A stretch of DNA of 64,000 bases from Trichobilharzia regenti (Eukaryota; Platyhelminthes; Trematoda; Strigeidida; Schistosomatidae), in contig OX235262.1 in the NCBI GenBank assembly GCA_944472135.2, positions 28,009,362 to 28,073,361 on the forward strand. The letters run 5' to 3'. Positions 46,806-58,229 of this stretch are shown in pieces. Under the pieces are notes generated by a model that saw nothing but the letters and a program-made list of their open reading frames with translations, did not search any database and had not been told where the DNA came from. Numbering within the stretch: position 1 is the stretch's first letter; the number at the start of each line of letters is the position of its first letter. Made by a program: the position numbers and the translations under genes.

Positions 46806-47169
46806 TGTCAATGTAGTTGAAGATTGAACGATCAATTCTTGGTTGTTTGCTCAAAATCAACTTCCTCGATTTTCGCGGAGGCATCAATACGACAGTCATC
46901 GTCTCATCGGTCGCTGTTCAGAAAGAAGAGTGAAACATCGTCAGGAGTAACATAACGATTTATTATTGTAATATTTGTTTACAGACCTTAGTTGCTTAGT
47001 TCGTTTATTCCTTTTATATGTTGGTGTAACAATAAAGAAATAACAAGCAGCAGATCGGTGTTTTGGTTTTTGCGTCCGTTATTACTAAGCGTTTCTGAAA
47101 CTCAAAGGAACAGCGTGGGCCCGAGCGTAGCGAGAGCTGGGCATTAACGGTTTATGAGACGAGACTGAC
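46806..47169 (+). repeat. 3' LTR of the BEL-type element
   Basis: Offset of exactly 3611 bp from the 5' LTR. The terminal A is absent or replaced; a short filler that repeats TGAGAAGAC (47170-47183) joins it to the tandem duplicate. Confidence 0.88.
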
Positions 47170-47732
47170 TGAGAAGACTGAGACTGAGAAGACCCGTTCT
47201 GGACGTACCGTAAGGTTCCCAGAATATCTTCACACCTATATAACTTAACGAAGTCGTCTGATTCACCCAACTCATTTGTTTTGTGGTACTAATTATTTTT
47301 TCTTCTCAGACTCATCAATCTTCTTATATACAGTATCACTAAACACAAGTAAATTTTTGTTCTTTAACAGTACATGTTACATGCACCGAAAAAAATTAGA
47401 TGTATACTTTTTCGATTTTCTAGATTTGGCATTATTTTACTGTACGGTAAATGCACATCATTTCTTTTAAAAAAGACTCCGATTTGGTGCATTTTCCTCA
47501 GCAAGGTTCTTAGCGTTCCAGGTGCGACGAGCACTGGACAAGAAACAAATGAAGCACGAGATCAAACGAACAGCGTCAAGGAAGAGATGCACAGACACCC
47601 TATTAACATAGGTAGATGGACCAGTAGGCACCACCTAGCCTCTCGGAGTAGATTTTTCCCCCATATGGGCACAGTCGAGTTATTTTTACTTCCGACTGGC
47701 TCTGTCTTAAGGTCCTCACAACCCCTGTAGCG

Positions 47733-48076
47733 GTAAATAATTCCCCAAAATTATTGACCATAAGAATCATCAGTGAACATTGGATGCTGACCCTTAGAGT
47801 TCAAGTCGACTTGTTTAGCTGAAGGCTTCCGGTCAAGCATCCATTCCATTTGGTACTCTGTCATGTCACGTTCGTGCACGATCACTAGCCAGTTAAGCAG
47901 TCATCTCGGAATCCGTTTTGGTCCCGAGATATATCTCGTAATTAGGACGACCGATTCTGTCGTTTTGCTTTGCATTTGGTCCACGAGAAACGAATACTAT
48001 AGAAGTTGTTGGTATAAGATCTTGCGTTAATATACCCAGTACTGTTCGCAAACGTCTATACCGTCAATCTCCAAAC
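47733..48076 (+). repeat. Element A LTR, extra copy in tandem duplicate
   Basis: Same 344-bp sequence as 37086-37429, duplicated with its surroundings and without gag-pol attached. Confidence 0.85.
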
Positions 48077-48425
48077 GAGTTTAGACTGAACACCGGTTCA
48101 AAAAAGACAGAAATATTGGAAGAAGCAGGGATAACCAGATAAGTGATTTGTGAAATTTGCTTTTGATAGAATAGGTTACAGGAAATTGCTGTAAATCAAA
48201 GTCGTAAGCTTCAATATACATATTCCATGTCAATTTTATTCGGGAATTACAAGAGGCTGCGTTGCTAGGAAGTATGGGCGTTTCGATAAACAACTGCCAA
48301 AGCAAGACATAGGATGCAGAATTTACAATCATTATCAAGTTATAAGTTGGAAAATGTTCGGAAATTCATAAAATTCTACCACTACCAGAAAGCACCTCAT
48401 CGTTCTAATGTTAGTAGTTTCATGG

Positions 48426-48767
48426 TGTGACGACAGAAGACAAGGGACGGGCAATGGATGGTTTATTGAGAAAATCAACACACATTCATAGATTTTTATA
48501 TACATTATTGTCAGCAGAGAAGCAACGTTTTCTGATTGGTTGTTTTCTTCCTGAAGGTTATTCTGTCACCCCTTCGTGACCATTGCTTAGAAGGTCGTTC
48601 GATATATCGTCGGATCGTACTTGCACAAGTTAAGTTTGTTGTGATTGGTTGGTGAGTTCCTCAAAGTCAAACTTTGTTACTGTTTTTTCTCATGACCCCG
48701 ATTTGTTACATAAACAGTGACGTAAATTGTTGTCTGCAATTTTGGCTTGTAGACAGCCCTCACCACA
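48426..48767 (-). mobile_element. Antisense C-family solo LTR, extra copy
   Basis: Duplicate of 37779-38120 at an offset of 10647 bp. Confidence 0.8.
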
Positions 48768-49332
48768 ATCAGACCAACTTAGCGATGATCAACAGGTTTC
48801 ATCATGAAGGCTGTTCAGATATTCATCAGATGTTCTGAGAATATTCTAAACATTCACAGAGTGTAGGTTGTGGTGATTTAAACACTCCATTAGAGTAATA
48901 ATAATGTGGGGGAAATCATTGCCCTATCAGTACCGTGACTGGAGGCAGTGGTTTAGAAAAACCAGAGGGTGAAAGAAAACTGCATGAGAGGTGCAGGATT
49001 AACTAACAAAAGTTTATAATTTAAGATAAATGGTGTACGGTAAATGCATGGTTCTTTTTTACCGAGAAGTTATGTTCGTAGAATTTTATGAGGTTTCTCA
49101 CTAACGATTGTTTTAATTGCATATTAATAAAAAAGGGATAAATGTCCCCACCCATATAATGTAGTAGTAAAAATAGCATATGAAAAAGAAATTAAACCCA
49201 AAAGTCAAAGTTCATGAAATATGTAGATAAAAGCGAATGTTTAGTAATATCTATAACGTCATTATGGTATATACAGCTGGTTGTCCCTCTGAGGTGTGAA
49301 ATTGTAATATATACTTGCATTCAGAGGGTTAT

Positions 49333-49786
49333 ATTCAAGTTCCAGCTCTCAGGCAGTTTTTATCCTTTTTCGTAGAGATTACTCGAACTCATGCACCTTA
49401 GAGATAGAACATTGTACTACAGATGAGGGAAATTCCCATATGTCCTCGCCGTCATATCGAATGAATACAAGTCATCACCCCCTCACCTTTACATATGCGG
49501 GGCTCAAGTTCTATACTTATACTAGTTCTACACGAGTTTCGGTCAATAAGAAGTTAATGATATAAATATGAATATCATACATGGAGATATCCAGTGTTTA
49601 TGAAGCAACATGGAAAACATGAAAGGAGGACAGAGAACTACAAGTCGGAAGATATGTACAAATTGTGATCCGGATGTATGGTAGGCGCATTTTGATAATA
49701 TCTGTGTTTGGTGTAACCACTAAAACATTTTGTCACCAAACCCTCTTGTCTTATGCCGTTGTAGCTGATGCTTCTGCCTTAGGACA
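49333..49786. other. Unassigned DNA, ending in a decayed LTR tail
   Basis: No gene. The last 60 bp (about 49720-49766) resemble the 3' end of the element C LTR (ACTAAAAC ... CTCTTGTCTT), which fits their place just before gag of relic E. Confidence 0.45.
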
Positions 49787-49787
49787 A

Positions 49788-50936
49788 TGAAGATCCTTCA
49801 CCCCACAGCTTCCAAAGGAGGATGCATACTGAGTTTCCTGCAGGACTTCGATTCTGCTGTTGGGTTAGAAAGCTCTAAGGATCCGACGGAGAGGACGATT
49901 GTGCCAGAGACGCTGCTAAGAGGTTGGGCGAAGGGGGCGTACGACAGTGTGCATTGGTCAGGTGGAGAGCAGACCTCGAAGTTATTGGTAGAACGACTGG
50001 CTGCAAAGTTTGACAGTCCAACGAACAGACGGGGGCGATACAGCACCTCCATGCCATGAGACTGGGCCAAAAGGAGACCCATTCGCGTTGGCTATGAAGC
50101 TGAAAAGTCCCCTTCCTCTCACGCTTCCCACAATCGATTGAAAAACGGCGGCGTGGCAGTTAGCACCCCGGTCTACCGAAAGTGTTCCAGAGCACACTAA
50201 CCGGCAATTATAACTGGCAAACGCCGAATAATGTATGGACACTTGTGAGCCTATGAAGGTAGCAAGAGATAACCTGATCACAACGATATCCACATTAGAG
50301 CCAGCAAGATCGAACTAGTGAGAACAGATAGTCGAAAATTTCCAGTGCGAAGTACCGATGCTACGAAAAAGAGACAGAAAAGACCGGTGCACTGTATGCG
50401 AAACTACAGTACGGGAAGAAATACTGCCCGGAAGGGTAGAAAATAATAGTTTTCAGCCAGTATAGTGTATGGTTTTTCTCTCCGATAATGCAAAAGGTAG
50501 TGGGAACAATCTAGAGAAGACCAGGTATTCTAAGTTGAGAGTGGATGGCAAAGTCAAATTTCTAATGGATACAGGGGTAGCAGTCTCGCTAATGGACAAG
50601 AATCTGTTTCAGATCATCCGACCATATTCGTTAACAATTCAAACGCTAAGTGAAGATGAATTGAGTATTACGGCATATTAGATTGCGATGCTGACATAAG
50701 GAGTCAAAAAGTAACCTCAGGGTTCATTGCAGTGCCCCAGTTAGGATGAACGATCTTTAGCGCAGGCCTCCTGGGGTAGATGAGTGAGGCAATTAACACG
50801 AAGGTGAGGACTGTGATAACAAATCACTAATCTAACAACACATTTGGGAGCGACGAGACAGTAGGGATGGAGAGCATAAAATACATAATATGGCAGTGAT
50901 AGTTACGGAAAACGATCATTTGTTCAATGAAGATGG
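49788..50936 (+). pseudogene. Relic E, left-arm copy: gag and protease of a C-like gypsy
   Basis: ATG at 49790, then a frame whose GWAKGAYDSVHW region matches LRGRAKAAYDSV of element C gag. The protease portion (50469-50681) keeps FLMDTGVAVSLMDKN. Zinc knuckle and capsid parts are riddled with stops and shifts. It breaks off at 50936, where the inverted duplication ends and a BEL LTR fragment begins. The right-arm copy continues into RT and integrase, so this copy is the truncated one. Confidence 0.82.
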
Positions 50937-51187
50937 TTGGCGACTCAAGAATCCTTTATTCTAACGCCAACATATAACCAACATTACTGTTATTACTGAG
51001 GAAGGTCTAAGAACAAATGTTATAACAATAAATCACGATATTACTTTTGATAGTTTTTTAATCTTCCTTCTAAACAGCGACCGATGCGACGATGACTGAT
51101 GGATTGATGACTCTGTGAAAGATATGAGGAAGTTGGGTTTGAGCAAACAACAATGGATTGATCGTTCCATTTCCAACTACATTGACG
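50937..51187 (-). mobile_element. BEL LTR fragment at the duplication breakpoint
   Basis: The reverse complement matches the BEL LTR from its start (CGTCAATGTAGTTG, first base changed) through ACAGTCATCGTC and ATATGTTGG-type blocks, to the ATAAAG region. Strongly diverged. Cut at 50937, exactly where the left arm ends. Confidence 0.75.
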
Positions 51188-51188
51188 C

Positions 51189-51313
51189 TCAGGATTTCAT
51201 CATGAGCTGACATTAGTTAGAGAAGCATTGAAAAACCTGGTGAAACAGCTGTACAGTACTCCCAGGCTTTCCAATGGTTCTCTAACTAATGTCAGCTCAT
51301 GATGAAATCCTGA
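51189..51313. repeat. 42-bp inverted repeat (hairpin) with 41-bp loop
   Basis: 51189-51230 and 51272-51313 are reverse complements at 41 of 42 positions, with a 41-bp spacer. It lies inside the second BEL-type LTR fragment. Probably a fold-back duplication. Confidence 0.9.
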
Positions 51314-51429
51314 AACCAATCAAATCTCTACAAACCAACACTTGAATACATTGACACTCCCCGACAAAAAAGGGATACATCTCTTTTTCCCATCACGACC
51401 AATACACGTTGACTTGAATTCCAGTAATT
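51231..51429 (-). mobile_element. Second BEL-type LTR start and internal tail
   Basis: On the minus strand TGTCAATGTATTC starts at 51356, preceded by CGGGGAG and an A-rich run, like the junction of internal region and 3' LTR at 46795-46806. The LTR sequence beyond its first 9 bases differs from the main family, so this is another BEL-type subfamily. Confidence 0.6.
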
Positions 51430-51498
51430 CTCGTAATTAGGACGACCGATTCTGTCGTTTTGCTTTGCAATTGGTCCACGAGAAACGAATACTATAGA

Positions 51499-51848
51499 TG
51501 TCAATGTAGTTGAAGATTGAACGATCAATACATGGTTGTTTGCTCAAAACCAAATTCCCCAATTTTCGCGGAGGCATCAATACGACAGTCATCGTCTCAT
51601 CGGTCGCTGTTCAGAAAGAAGTCAGGAGACAACAATCAGGAGTAAGATTGTGATTCATTATTGTAATATTTGTTCACAGACCTTAGTGTTTATATGTTGG
51701 TGTAACAATAAAGAATCTTGGAGTCAACAATTGGTGTTTTGGTTTTTGCGTCCATTATTACTAAGCGTTTCTGAAAAACTTCAAGGAACAGCGTGAGCCC
51801 GAGCGTAGCAAGAGCTGGGCATTAACGGTTTATGAGACGTGGCTGACA
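51499..51848 (+). mobile_element. Solo LTR of the BEL-type family
   Basis: 350 bp from TGTCAATG to GCTGACA, shorter than the 365-bp LTRs at 43195/46806 through small deletions. Flanked by ATAGA (51494-51498) and ACAGA (51849-51853). The uninterrupted A LTR reads ATAGAAGTTG, so this is a 5-bp target duplication with one change. Confidence 0.9.
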
Positions 51849-51884
51849 ACAGAAGTTGTTGGTATAAGGTCTTGCGTTAATATA

Positions 51885-53283
51885 ATGATAATAATAATGT
51901 ATATTCTCATATAAACATATAAATTTACATGAAAATGCATGCCATTTTTACAGGCACGATCAAGTATGATATAATATCAAATCGTAGATTGTCTACAAGT
52001 CAATAATGTTTCAACAGCTAAATATTTGATATATATAAAAATACACATTGTCTGAACTAGGCTGTATAGTTATTAAATTGTACAGTTGTCCTCCAGGTTG
52101 AGCGGGAAAATGGACTTCGTTTCGTTTTCATCCCGTGGTTGTCGGCATACGATAACCAACCAATATTGAGGTAAGTACAATGTTTACAAGGGATTGAAAG
52201 CTGTTTTAGAAAAGTAAAATTGCTGAGGTGAATCATTAAATTGTAATGAAATAGGTAAGTGCAAGTATCATTAATAAATGCATAAATAAAGAAAACTCCC
52301 TAGGTTGACAACGTTCATTTGCAATGTATAATGCTACACGTATATCTCGTACTATCATGATGTCCACTTTTGGTTTTAATACATTTATCCTCAGTTGTGC
52401 CAGTTGTTTTTGTTTTATGCCTTTTTGTGCATTCCGTGCACAACCGAACCCTTCAGAGAGTAGGAATATAATAAGTCATAAAGAGCTGTAAAATGTTAGG
52501 TTTAATGGGATATAATGAGGATCAAGTAAAGACGTTATTGGAAAATGAATGAGATAAGACATTGTGAAGTAGTATTTAAAGATCAGACAATGGACAGCAA
52601 GTTAGTTTATAAGATGCCCCATAAATCTGTGCAGATCCCGCGTGGTCGCATCTCAACAATAGGCTGAGCGAATGGTATATATTTAAAGGTAGAAGCATGA
52701 TCTGTTTAGGCGTTCATTATTATCTTTTTCAAGATAAAGATCTAAGCCCTCATAAAAATCAGAAATATCTCGAGCCTTTAATTTGTATATTGCTGTTCCT
52801 GCAGAATGGGGCGATTCACCTTAGTGACCCCCACCATATCTACTGATCAGCTAACGCCACCCTCCCTCCTTTTTTGATGTTAAGCTCTGAGACTAAGATT
52901 ATTATGGCTACCGCAAATATATTGCTTGGTACCAGACATGTTCGTACCTCATATTCCATCTCCCTAGCTTTCTTAATGAGTGCTTCCAATAGGTCTCCGC
53001 GTACATCTTTATGAACATTATATATGTATGCATGCGTCCTAATGAACAGATTACTTTACAAGAAGTTAAAACCTTAAAGAATAAAAAGAATAGGTTTTGC
53101 GAATAGTGAAGCAAGATTCAGCAGAACAATATAGTAAGGGATCAATGTAGGTAGTATGAACTGAAGGTAAGGTCGGTTGGCAGGACTTAGTGTACTAAAT
53201 TATCATGACATTCTTATATATATTCAACATTTGACATTGCAAAGTAACCTGTCTACATATATTATAAAAAGATATTAACGGAA
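51885..53283. other. 1.4-kb foreign segment within an A LTR
   Basis: The A LTR reads straight from the base before 51885 to 53284 in the intact copies, so this is inserted DNA. It is AT-rich, with no terminal repeats or element features recognised and at best a weak TTAA-type flank match. A candidate exon lies at 52097-52170. Confidence 0.7.
52097..52170 (+). other. Candidate orphan exon (74 nt)
   Basis: Preceded by TTGTCCTCCAG (52086-52096) and followed by GTAAGT (52171-52176), a perfect 5' splice consensus. Open in the frame that starts at the first base, giving 24 codons plus 2 nt; the peptide includes LRFVFIPWLSAYDNQPIL, which looks like real protein but which I cannot name. It may be an exon fragment of a host gene captured in an insertion. 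Confidence 0.4.
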
Positions 53284-53325
53284 CCCAGTACTGTTCGCGA
53301 ACGTCTATACCGTCAGTCCCTAAAC

Positions 53326-54229
53326 CTTGTACCTCATCACTGAAAGAATTCTCGTAAAGTCATGGTAAGTTACTTCTCAGACACACCTTCTTTCAAAGGA
53401 TGTGAAAACGACTTTATGCAGCATTGGGCAAGAGTATAATAGATAGAATAAAGTATGAATGCTCAAGAAATTCGGGTATACGTACGATTCCTGAGCATGT
53501 AATTAAGGTACGATTACAATAATGCTAAACATATGTATCAGATGAATTACCTAAAGTTGTATATGACGCTGAAATTTTAACAAAGGGCAGGGAAAAACCA
53601 TTAATTACTGCCTCTTCAGGTAATGCTAATGGCGATTGACAAAGCTCTGGTTAGTTTCCAGTGAGTGAACCGTGAGGATTAATTTTCTTTTTTGTCGTCT
53701 ATGAAGCAGACTCAAATATACTTCGTAGGCAAATTGTGAACGCAAAGTACCTGAAGTGAATAGTTTTAAATAAAATCACTTATTTCCATGAATAACTAAT
53801 TCTTTGTCTCACTTATCTGGTTTCTGTCAACGGGCGGAAACGATGTATTCCCGGAAAAGAAATCCCGTCTGTGGGAAATCGTAGGACAAATCAGGAAAGT
53901 TACAGAAGATGTGTATCAGCTAAAATTACCTTCTTGTCCATATTATTCACTCAGTAACTTGTGCCCTGGATGTTTATAGATGTCAGAGTAACTACTGACA
54001 TAAGTATAGGACTTGTGCGCTGTGGTTGGGTATAATTCCATTGCGGATAGAATTAGTCATAGAATAATATTCACTGATGAGGTTTGAGCACAATTTACTG
54101 CTCATAGTCATATTCCGATAAAGAAGTCAGAGTAACTAGGCTGCACATCGCACTTTATGTTGGATCAGATGAGTTATCTTGTATCCTCTTTCAAAAAACA
54201 TTAAGCGGTGATTGCAATGCACTTGAAAT
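53326..54229. other. Unassigned spacer DNA
   Basis: No gene. On the plus strand, 53835-53975 reads LWEIVGQIRKVTEDVYQLKLP, which resembles the GPY/F region at the end of gypsy integrases; it is too short and decayed to assign to an element. Confidence 0.35.
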
Positions 54230-56518
54230 GACGTTGGTATATGAGATACCATCCGGTGGAGTGTTTGATAACCTGCGTTTTCACCCGTCAAATCAGCTTG
54301 ATTCTTGCCACGAGATATTCTGTGACGCTACTACCCTTTGAGGCTGGTCAATCCTCCGGTATACCATTGTTTCTATCTGTCACACCGTTCGTTTGAGGAT
54401 TAAATGTTATTGTTCTGTTCCTCCTGATACCTTGCTGTTGCAAACGGGATGTAAATTCTTCACTTTCAAAACAGAGACCTTGATCTGTCAGTATTCTTTG
54501 GTAGGTCACGGTCTGCAATGATGTATCAGTCAAAATGCCTTAAAATGCCCTTGAATATCTTCTACGAATCTCCCAACCAAACAAACTTTGACCAACTTAA
54601 AAGCCTGTGTAGCGGAACTAATATCTCGTTGAATCTTTTCGCAAATTGGCTACAAAACCCTGTTTTCCACAATAACATTCATTATTTCCTCTTCGAATTC
54701 GAGGACGCGATGTTCTCTTCATTCCCTGCTTAATATCTCAACAGAGTGACATTCCTTCCGTCCATTTGAGATTTTAGTCCTGTTGATAAGTAGTCCGAAC
54801 TCTTCAGTGCATTTTAACGTGGCTTTGATATACTTTACATGGTTATTTTCATTTTGACTGTATATGGGATCAGCGCCGCACACCTCCACATTCTTCAGTT
54901 TTTTCAGTGAAAACATCATTAGTCGTCTGAGTGTAAATGGGGAACCTGCCAATCCAAATGACACTCGTTTAAACGGATGTCGTCTCTGCCTCATGATAGA
55001 TATTGCCCTACTTCTGCTGCCTTGTTTTATTAGTATCTGCCAATATCCTGACAGGAGGTCGAGCACAGTAAACGGATTTAAGCCTAGTAAACTACGGTTT
55101 GCATGGCACGTGGTTTTGGTTCTGCAATGCTGTTTAGCTCTCGGTAATCAGCTTAGAACCTGTGCTTCTCACCTGCTTTCTTCACTTTAAGGACTGAGAG
55201 CTACATGGGCCGTCAGTTTCTTAACTAGTATCATTCTCTAACGTTTACATCAGTTGTCAGTTAGCTTCTTCTGAACGACACAGATCCTTTATTTTTGTGA
55301 ACGGCGTCATTTTATGAATATTTACAGGGACTTCACGCCTCACCTTATCACAGTAACCCCAAGATTCCCCATCTTCAATGAACAATTGATCGTTTTCCGT
55401 AACTAACACTGCCATATTATGTATTTTATGCTCTCCATCCCTACTGTCTCGTCGCTCCCAAATGTGTTGTTAGATTAGTGATTTGTTATCACAGTCCTCA
55501 CCTTCGTGTTAATTGCCTCACTCATCTACCCCAGGAGGCCTGCGCTAAAGATCGTTCATCCTAACTGGGGCACTGCAATGAACCCTGAGGTTACTTTTTG
55601 ACTCCTTATGTCAGCATCGCAATCTAATATGCCGTAATACTCAATTCATCTTCACTTAGCGTTTGAATTGTTAACGAATATGGTCGGATGATCTGAAACA
55701 GATTCTTGTCCATTAGCGAGACTGCTACCCCTGTATCCATTAGAAATTTGACTTTGCCATCCACTCTCAACTTAGAATACCTGGTCTTCTCTAGATTGTT
55801 CCCACTACCTTTTGCATTATCGGAGAGAAAAACCATACACTATACTGGCTGAAAACTATTATTTTCTACCCTTCCGGGCAGTATTTCTTCCCGTACTGTA
55901 GTTTCGCATACAGTGCACCGGTCTTTTCTGTCTCTTTTTCGTAGCATCGGTACTTCGCACTGGAAATTTTCGACTATCTGTTCTCACTAGTTCGATCTTG
56001 CTGGCTCTAATGTGGATATCGTTGTGATCAGGTTATCTCTTGCTACCTTCATAGGCTCACAAGTGTCCATACATTATTCGGCGTTTGCCAGTTATAATTG
56101 CCGGTTAGTGTGCTCTGGAACACTTTCGGTAGACCGGGGTGCTAACTGCCACGCCGCCGTTTTTCAATCGATTGTGGGAAGCGTGAGAGGAAGGGGACTT
56201 TTCAGCTTCATAGCCAACGCGAATGGGTCTCCTTTTGGCCCAGTCTCATGGCATGGAGGTGCTGTATCGCCCCCGTCTGTTCGTTGGACTGTCAAACTTT
56301 GCAGCCAGTTGTTCTACCAATAACTTCGAGGTCTGCTCTCCACCTGACCAATGCACACTGTCGTACGCCCCCTTCGCCCAACCTCTTAGCAGCGTCTCTG
56401 GCACAATCGTCCTCTCCGTCGGATCCTTAGAGCTTTCTAACCCAACAGCAGAATCGAAGTCCTGCAGGAAACTCAGTATGCATCCTCCTTTGGAAGCTGT
56501 GGGGTGAAGGATCTTCAT
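54230..56518 (-). pseudogene. Relic E, right copy: gag-protease-RT-integrase remains
   Basis: Reads on the minus strand. Gag is at 56518-56246, protease with MDTGVAVSLMDKN at 55836-55624, RT with LDLLSGYWQI and FKRVSFGLAGSPFTLRRL at 55066-54719, an RT thumb remnant at 54718-54540, and an integrase piece with ILTDQGLCFESEEF and NPQTNGVTDRNN at 54533-54348, decaying towards 54230. The YGDD box of element C is CGAD here and RNase H is deleted, so the enzyme is dead. The part from 55369 to 56518 is the arm of the inverted duplication; the rest is single-copy. Confidence 0.85.
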
Positions 56519-57538
56519 TGTCCTAAGGCAGAAGCATCAGCTACAACGGCATAAGACAAGAGGGTTTGGTGACAAAATGTTTTAGTGGTTACACCAAACA
56601 CAGATATTATCAAAATGCGCCTACCATACATCCGGATCACAATTTGTACATATCTTCCGACTTGTAGTTCTCTGTCCTCCTTTCATGTTTTCCATGTTGC
56701 TTCATAAACACTGGATATCTCCATGTATGATATTCATATTTATATCATTAACTTCTTATTGACCGAAACTCGTGTAGAACTAGTATAAGTATAGAACTTG
56801 AGCCCCGCATATGTAAAGGTGAGGGGGTGATGACTTGTATTCATTCGATATGACGGCGAGGACATATGGGAATTTCCCTCATCTGTAGTACAATGTTCTA
56901 TCTCTAAGGTGCATGAGTTCGAGTAATCTCTACGAAAAAGGATAAAAACTGCCTGAGAGCTGGAACTTGAATATAACCCTCTGAATGCAAGTATATATTA
57001 CAATTTCACACCTCAGAGGGACAACCAGCTGTATATACCATAATGACGTTATAGATATTACTAAACATTCGCTTTTATCTACATATTTCATGAACTTTGA
57101 CTTTTGGGTTTAATTTCTTTTTCATATGCTATTTTTACTACTACATTATATGGGTGGGGACATTTATCCCTTTTTTATTAATATGCAATTAAAACAATCG
57201 TTAGTGAGAAACCTCATAAAATTCTACGAACATAACTTCTCGGTAAAAAAAGAACCATGCATTTACCGTACACCATTTATCTTAAATTATAAACTTTTGT
57301 TAGTTAATCCTGCACCTCTCATGCAGTTTTCTTTCACCCTCTGGTTTTTCTAAACCACTGCCTCCAGTCACGGTACTGATAGGGCAATGCTTTCCCCCAC
57401 ATTATTATTACTCTAATGGAGTGTTTAAATCACCACAACCTACACTCTGTGAATGTTTAGAATATTCTCAGAACATCTGATGAATATCTGAACAGCCTTC
57501 ATGATGAAACCTGTTGATCATCGCTAAGTTGGTCTGAT
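56519..57538. other. Unassigned DNA with empty site for element C
   Basis: Mirror of 38121-38614 and 49265-49786. The unoccupied ATTA target (TAAT on this strand) is at 57041-57044. No gene. Confidence 0.6.
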
Positions 57539-57880
57539 TGTGGTGAGGGCTGTCTACAAGCCAAAATTGCAGACAACAATTTACGTCACTGTTTATGTAA
57601 CAAATCGGGGTCATGAGAAAAAACAGTAACAAAGTTTGACTTTGAGGAACTCACCAACCAATCACAACAAACTTAACTTGTGCAAGTACGATCCGACGAT
57701 ATATCGAACGACCTTCTAAGCAATGGTCACGAAGGGGTGACAGAATAACCTTCAGGAAGAAAACAACCAATCAGAAAACGTTGCTTCTCTGCTGACAATA
57801 ATGTATATAAAAATCTATGAATGTGTGTTGATTTTCTCAATAAACCATCCATTGCCCGTCCCTTGTCTTCTGTCGTCACA
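57539..57880 (+). mobile_element. C-family solo LTR, right arm
   Basis: Mirror image of 37779-38120. Begins TGTGGTGAGGGC and ends GTCGTCACA. Confidence 0.8.
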
Positions 57881-58229
57881 CCATGAAACTACTAACATTA
57901 GAACGATGAGGTGCTTTCTGGTAGTGGTAGAATTTTATGAATTTCCGAACATTTTCTAACTTATAACTTGATAATGATTGTAAATTCTGCATCCTATGTC
58001 TTGCTTTGGCAGTTGTTTATCGAAACGCCCATACTTCCTAGCAACGCAGCCTCTTGTAATTCCCGAATAAAATTGACATGGAATATGTATATTGAAGCTT
58101 ACGACTTTGATTTACAGCAATTTCCTGTAACCTATTCTATCAAAAGCAAATTTCACAAATCACTTATCTGGTTATCCCTGCTTCTTCCAATATTTCTGTC
58201 TTTTTTGAACCGGTGTTCAGTCTAAACTC
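57881..58229. other. Unassigned DNA, mirror of 37430-37778
   Basis: No gene or element recognised. Confidence 0.4.

Larger units (their letters stand above)
43195..47169 (+). mobile_element. BEL/Pao-type non-autonomous element, gag only
   Basis: LTRs of about 365 bp (43195-43559, 46806-47169) differ at one base near the start and at the last base. Between them lies one 651-codon gag-like frame followed by three tandem 193-bp repeats and non-coding DNA. No protease, RT, RNase H or integrase is present. The LTR family also occurs as a solo LTR with a 5-bp target duplication at 51499-51848. The flanks of this copy share no target duplication, and it sits exactly at the junction of a tandem duplication. 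Confidence 0.85.
47184..49332 (+). repeat. Tandem duplication, copy 2 (no element C)
   Basis: A copy of 36536-38618 joined to 43127-43194, at an offset of 10646-10648 bp. It contains another A LTR (47733-48076), the antisense C-family solo LTR (48426-48767) and an empty ATTA site at 49261-49264. Beyond 49332 it runs smoothly into sequence that the right arm also has, so this copy joins the original right flank. Confidence 0.92.
31659..50936 (+). repeat. Left arm of giant inverted duplication
   Basis: Every landmark at x in 31659-38614 has its reverse complement at 95659-x, with no net indel. From about 49261 to 50936 the partner is at 106305-x. The difference of 10646 bp is lineage-specific sequence in this arm: element C, the BEL element and a 2.15-kb tandem duplicate. 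Comparing by eye I found only four substitutions before the last 40 bp (36414, 36798, 36917, 49995), and three more clustered near the end at 50900-50930. Confidence 0.95.
51430..53325 (+). mobile_element. Element A LTR fragment, twice interrupted
   Basis: LTR pieces are at 51430-51498, 51854-51884 and 53284-53325. They are broken by a solo BEL LTR and by a 1.4-kb foreign segment. The 5' part of the LTR (about 195 bp) is missing. It differs from the intact copies at several sites, so it is an older copy. Confidence 0.85.
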
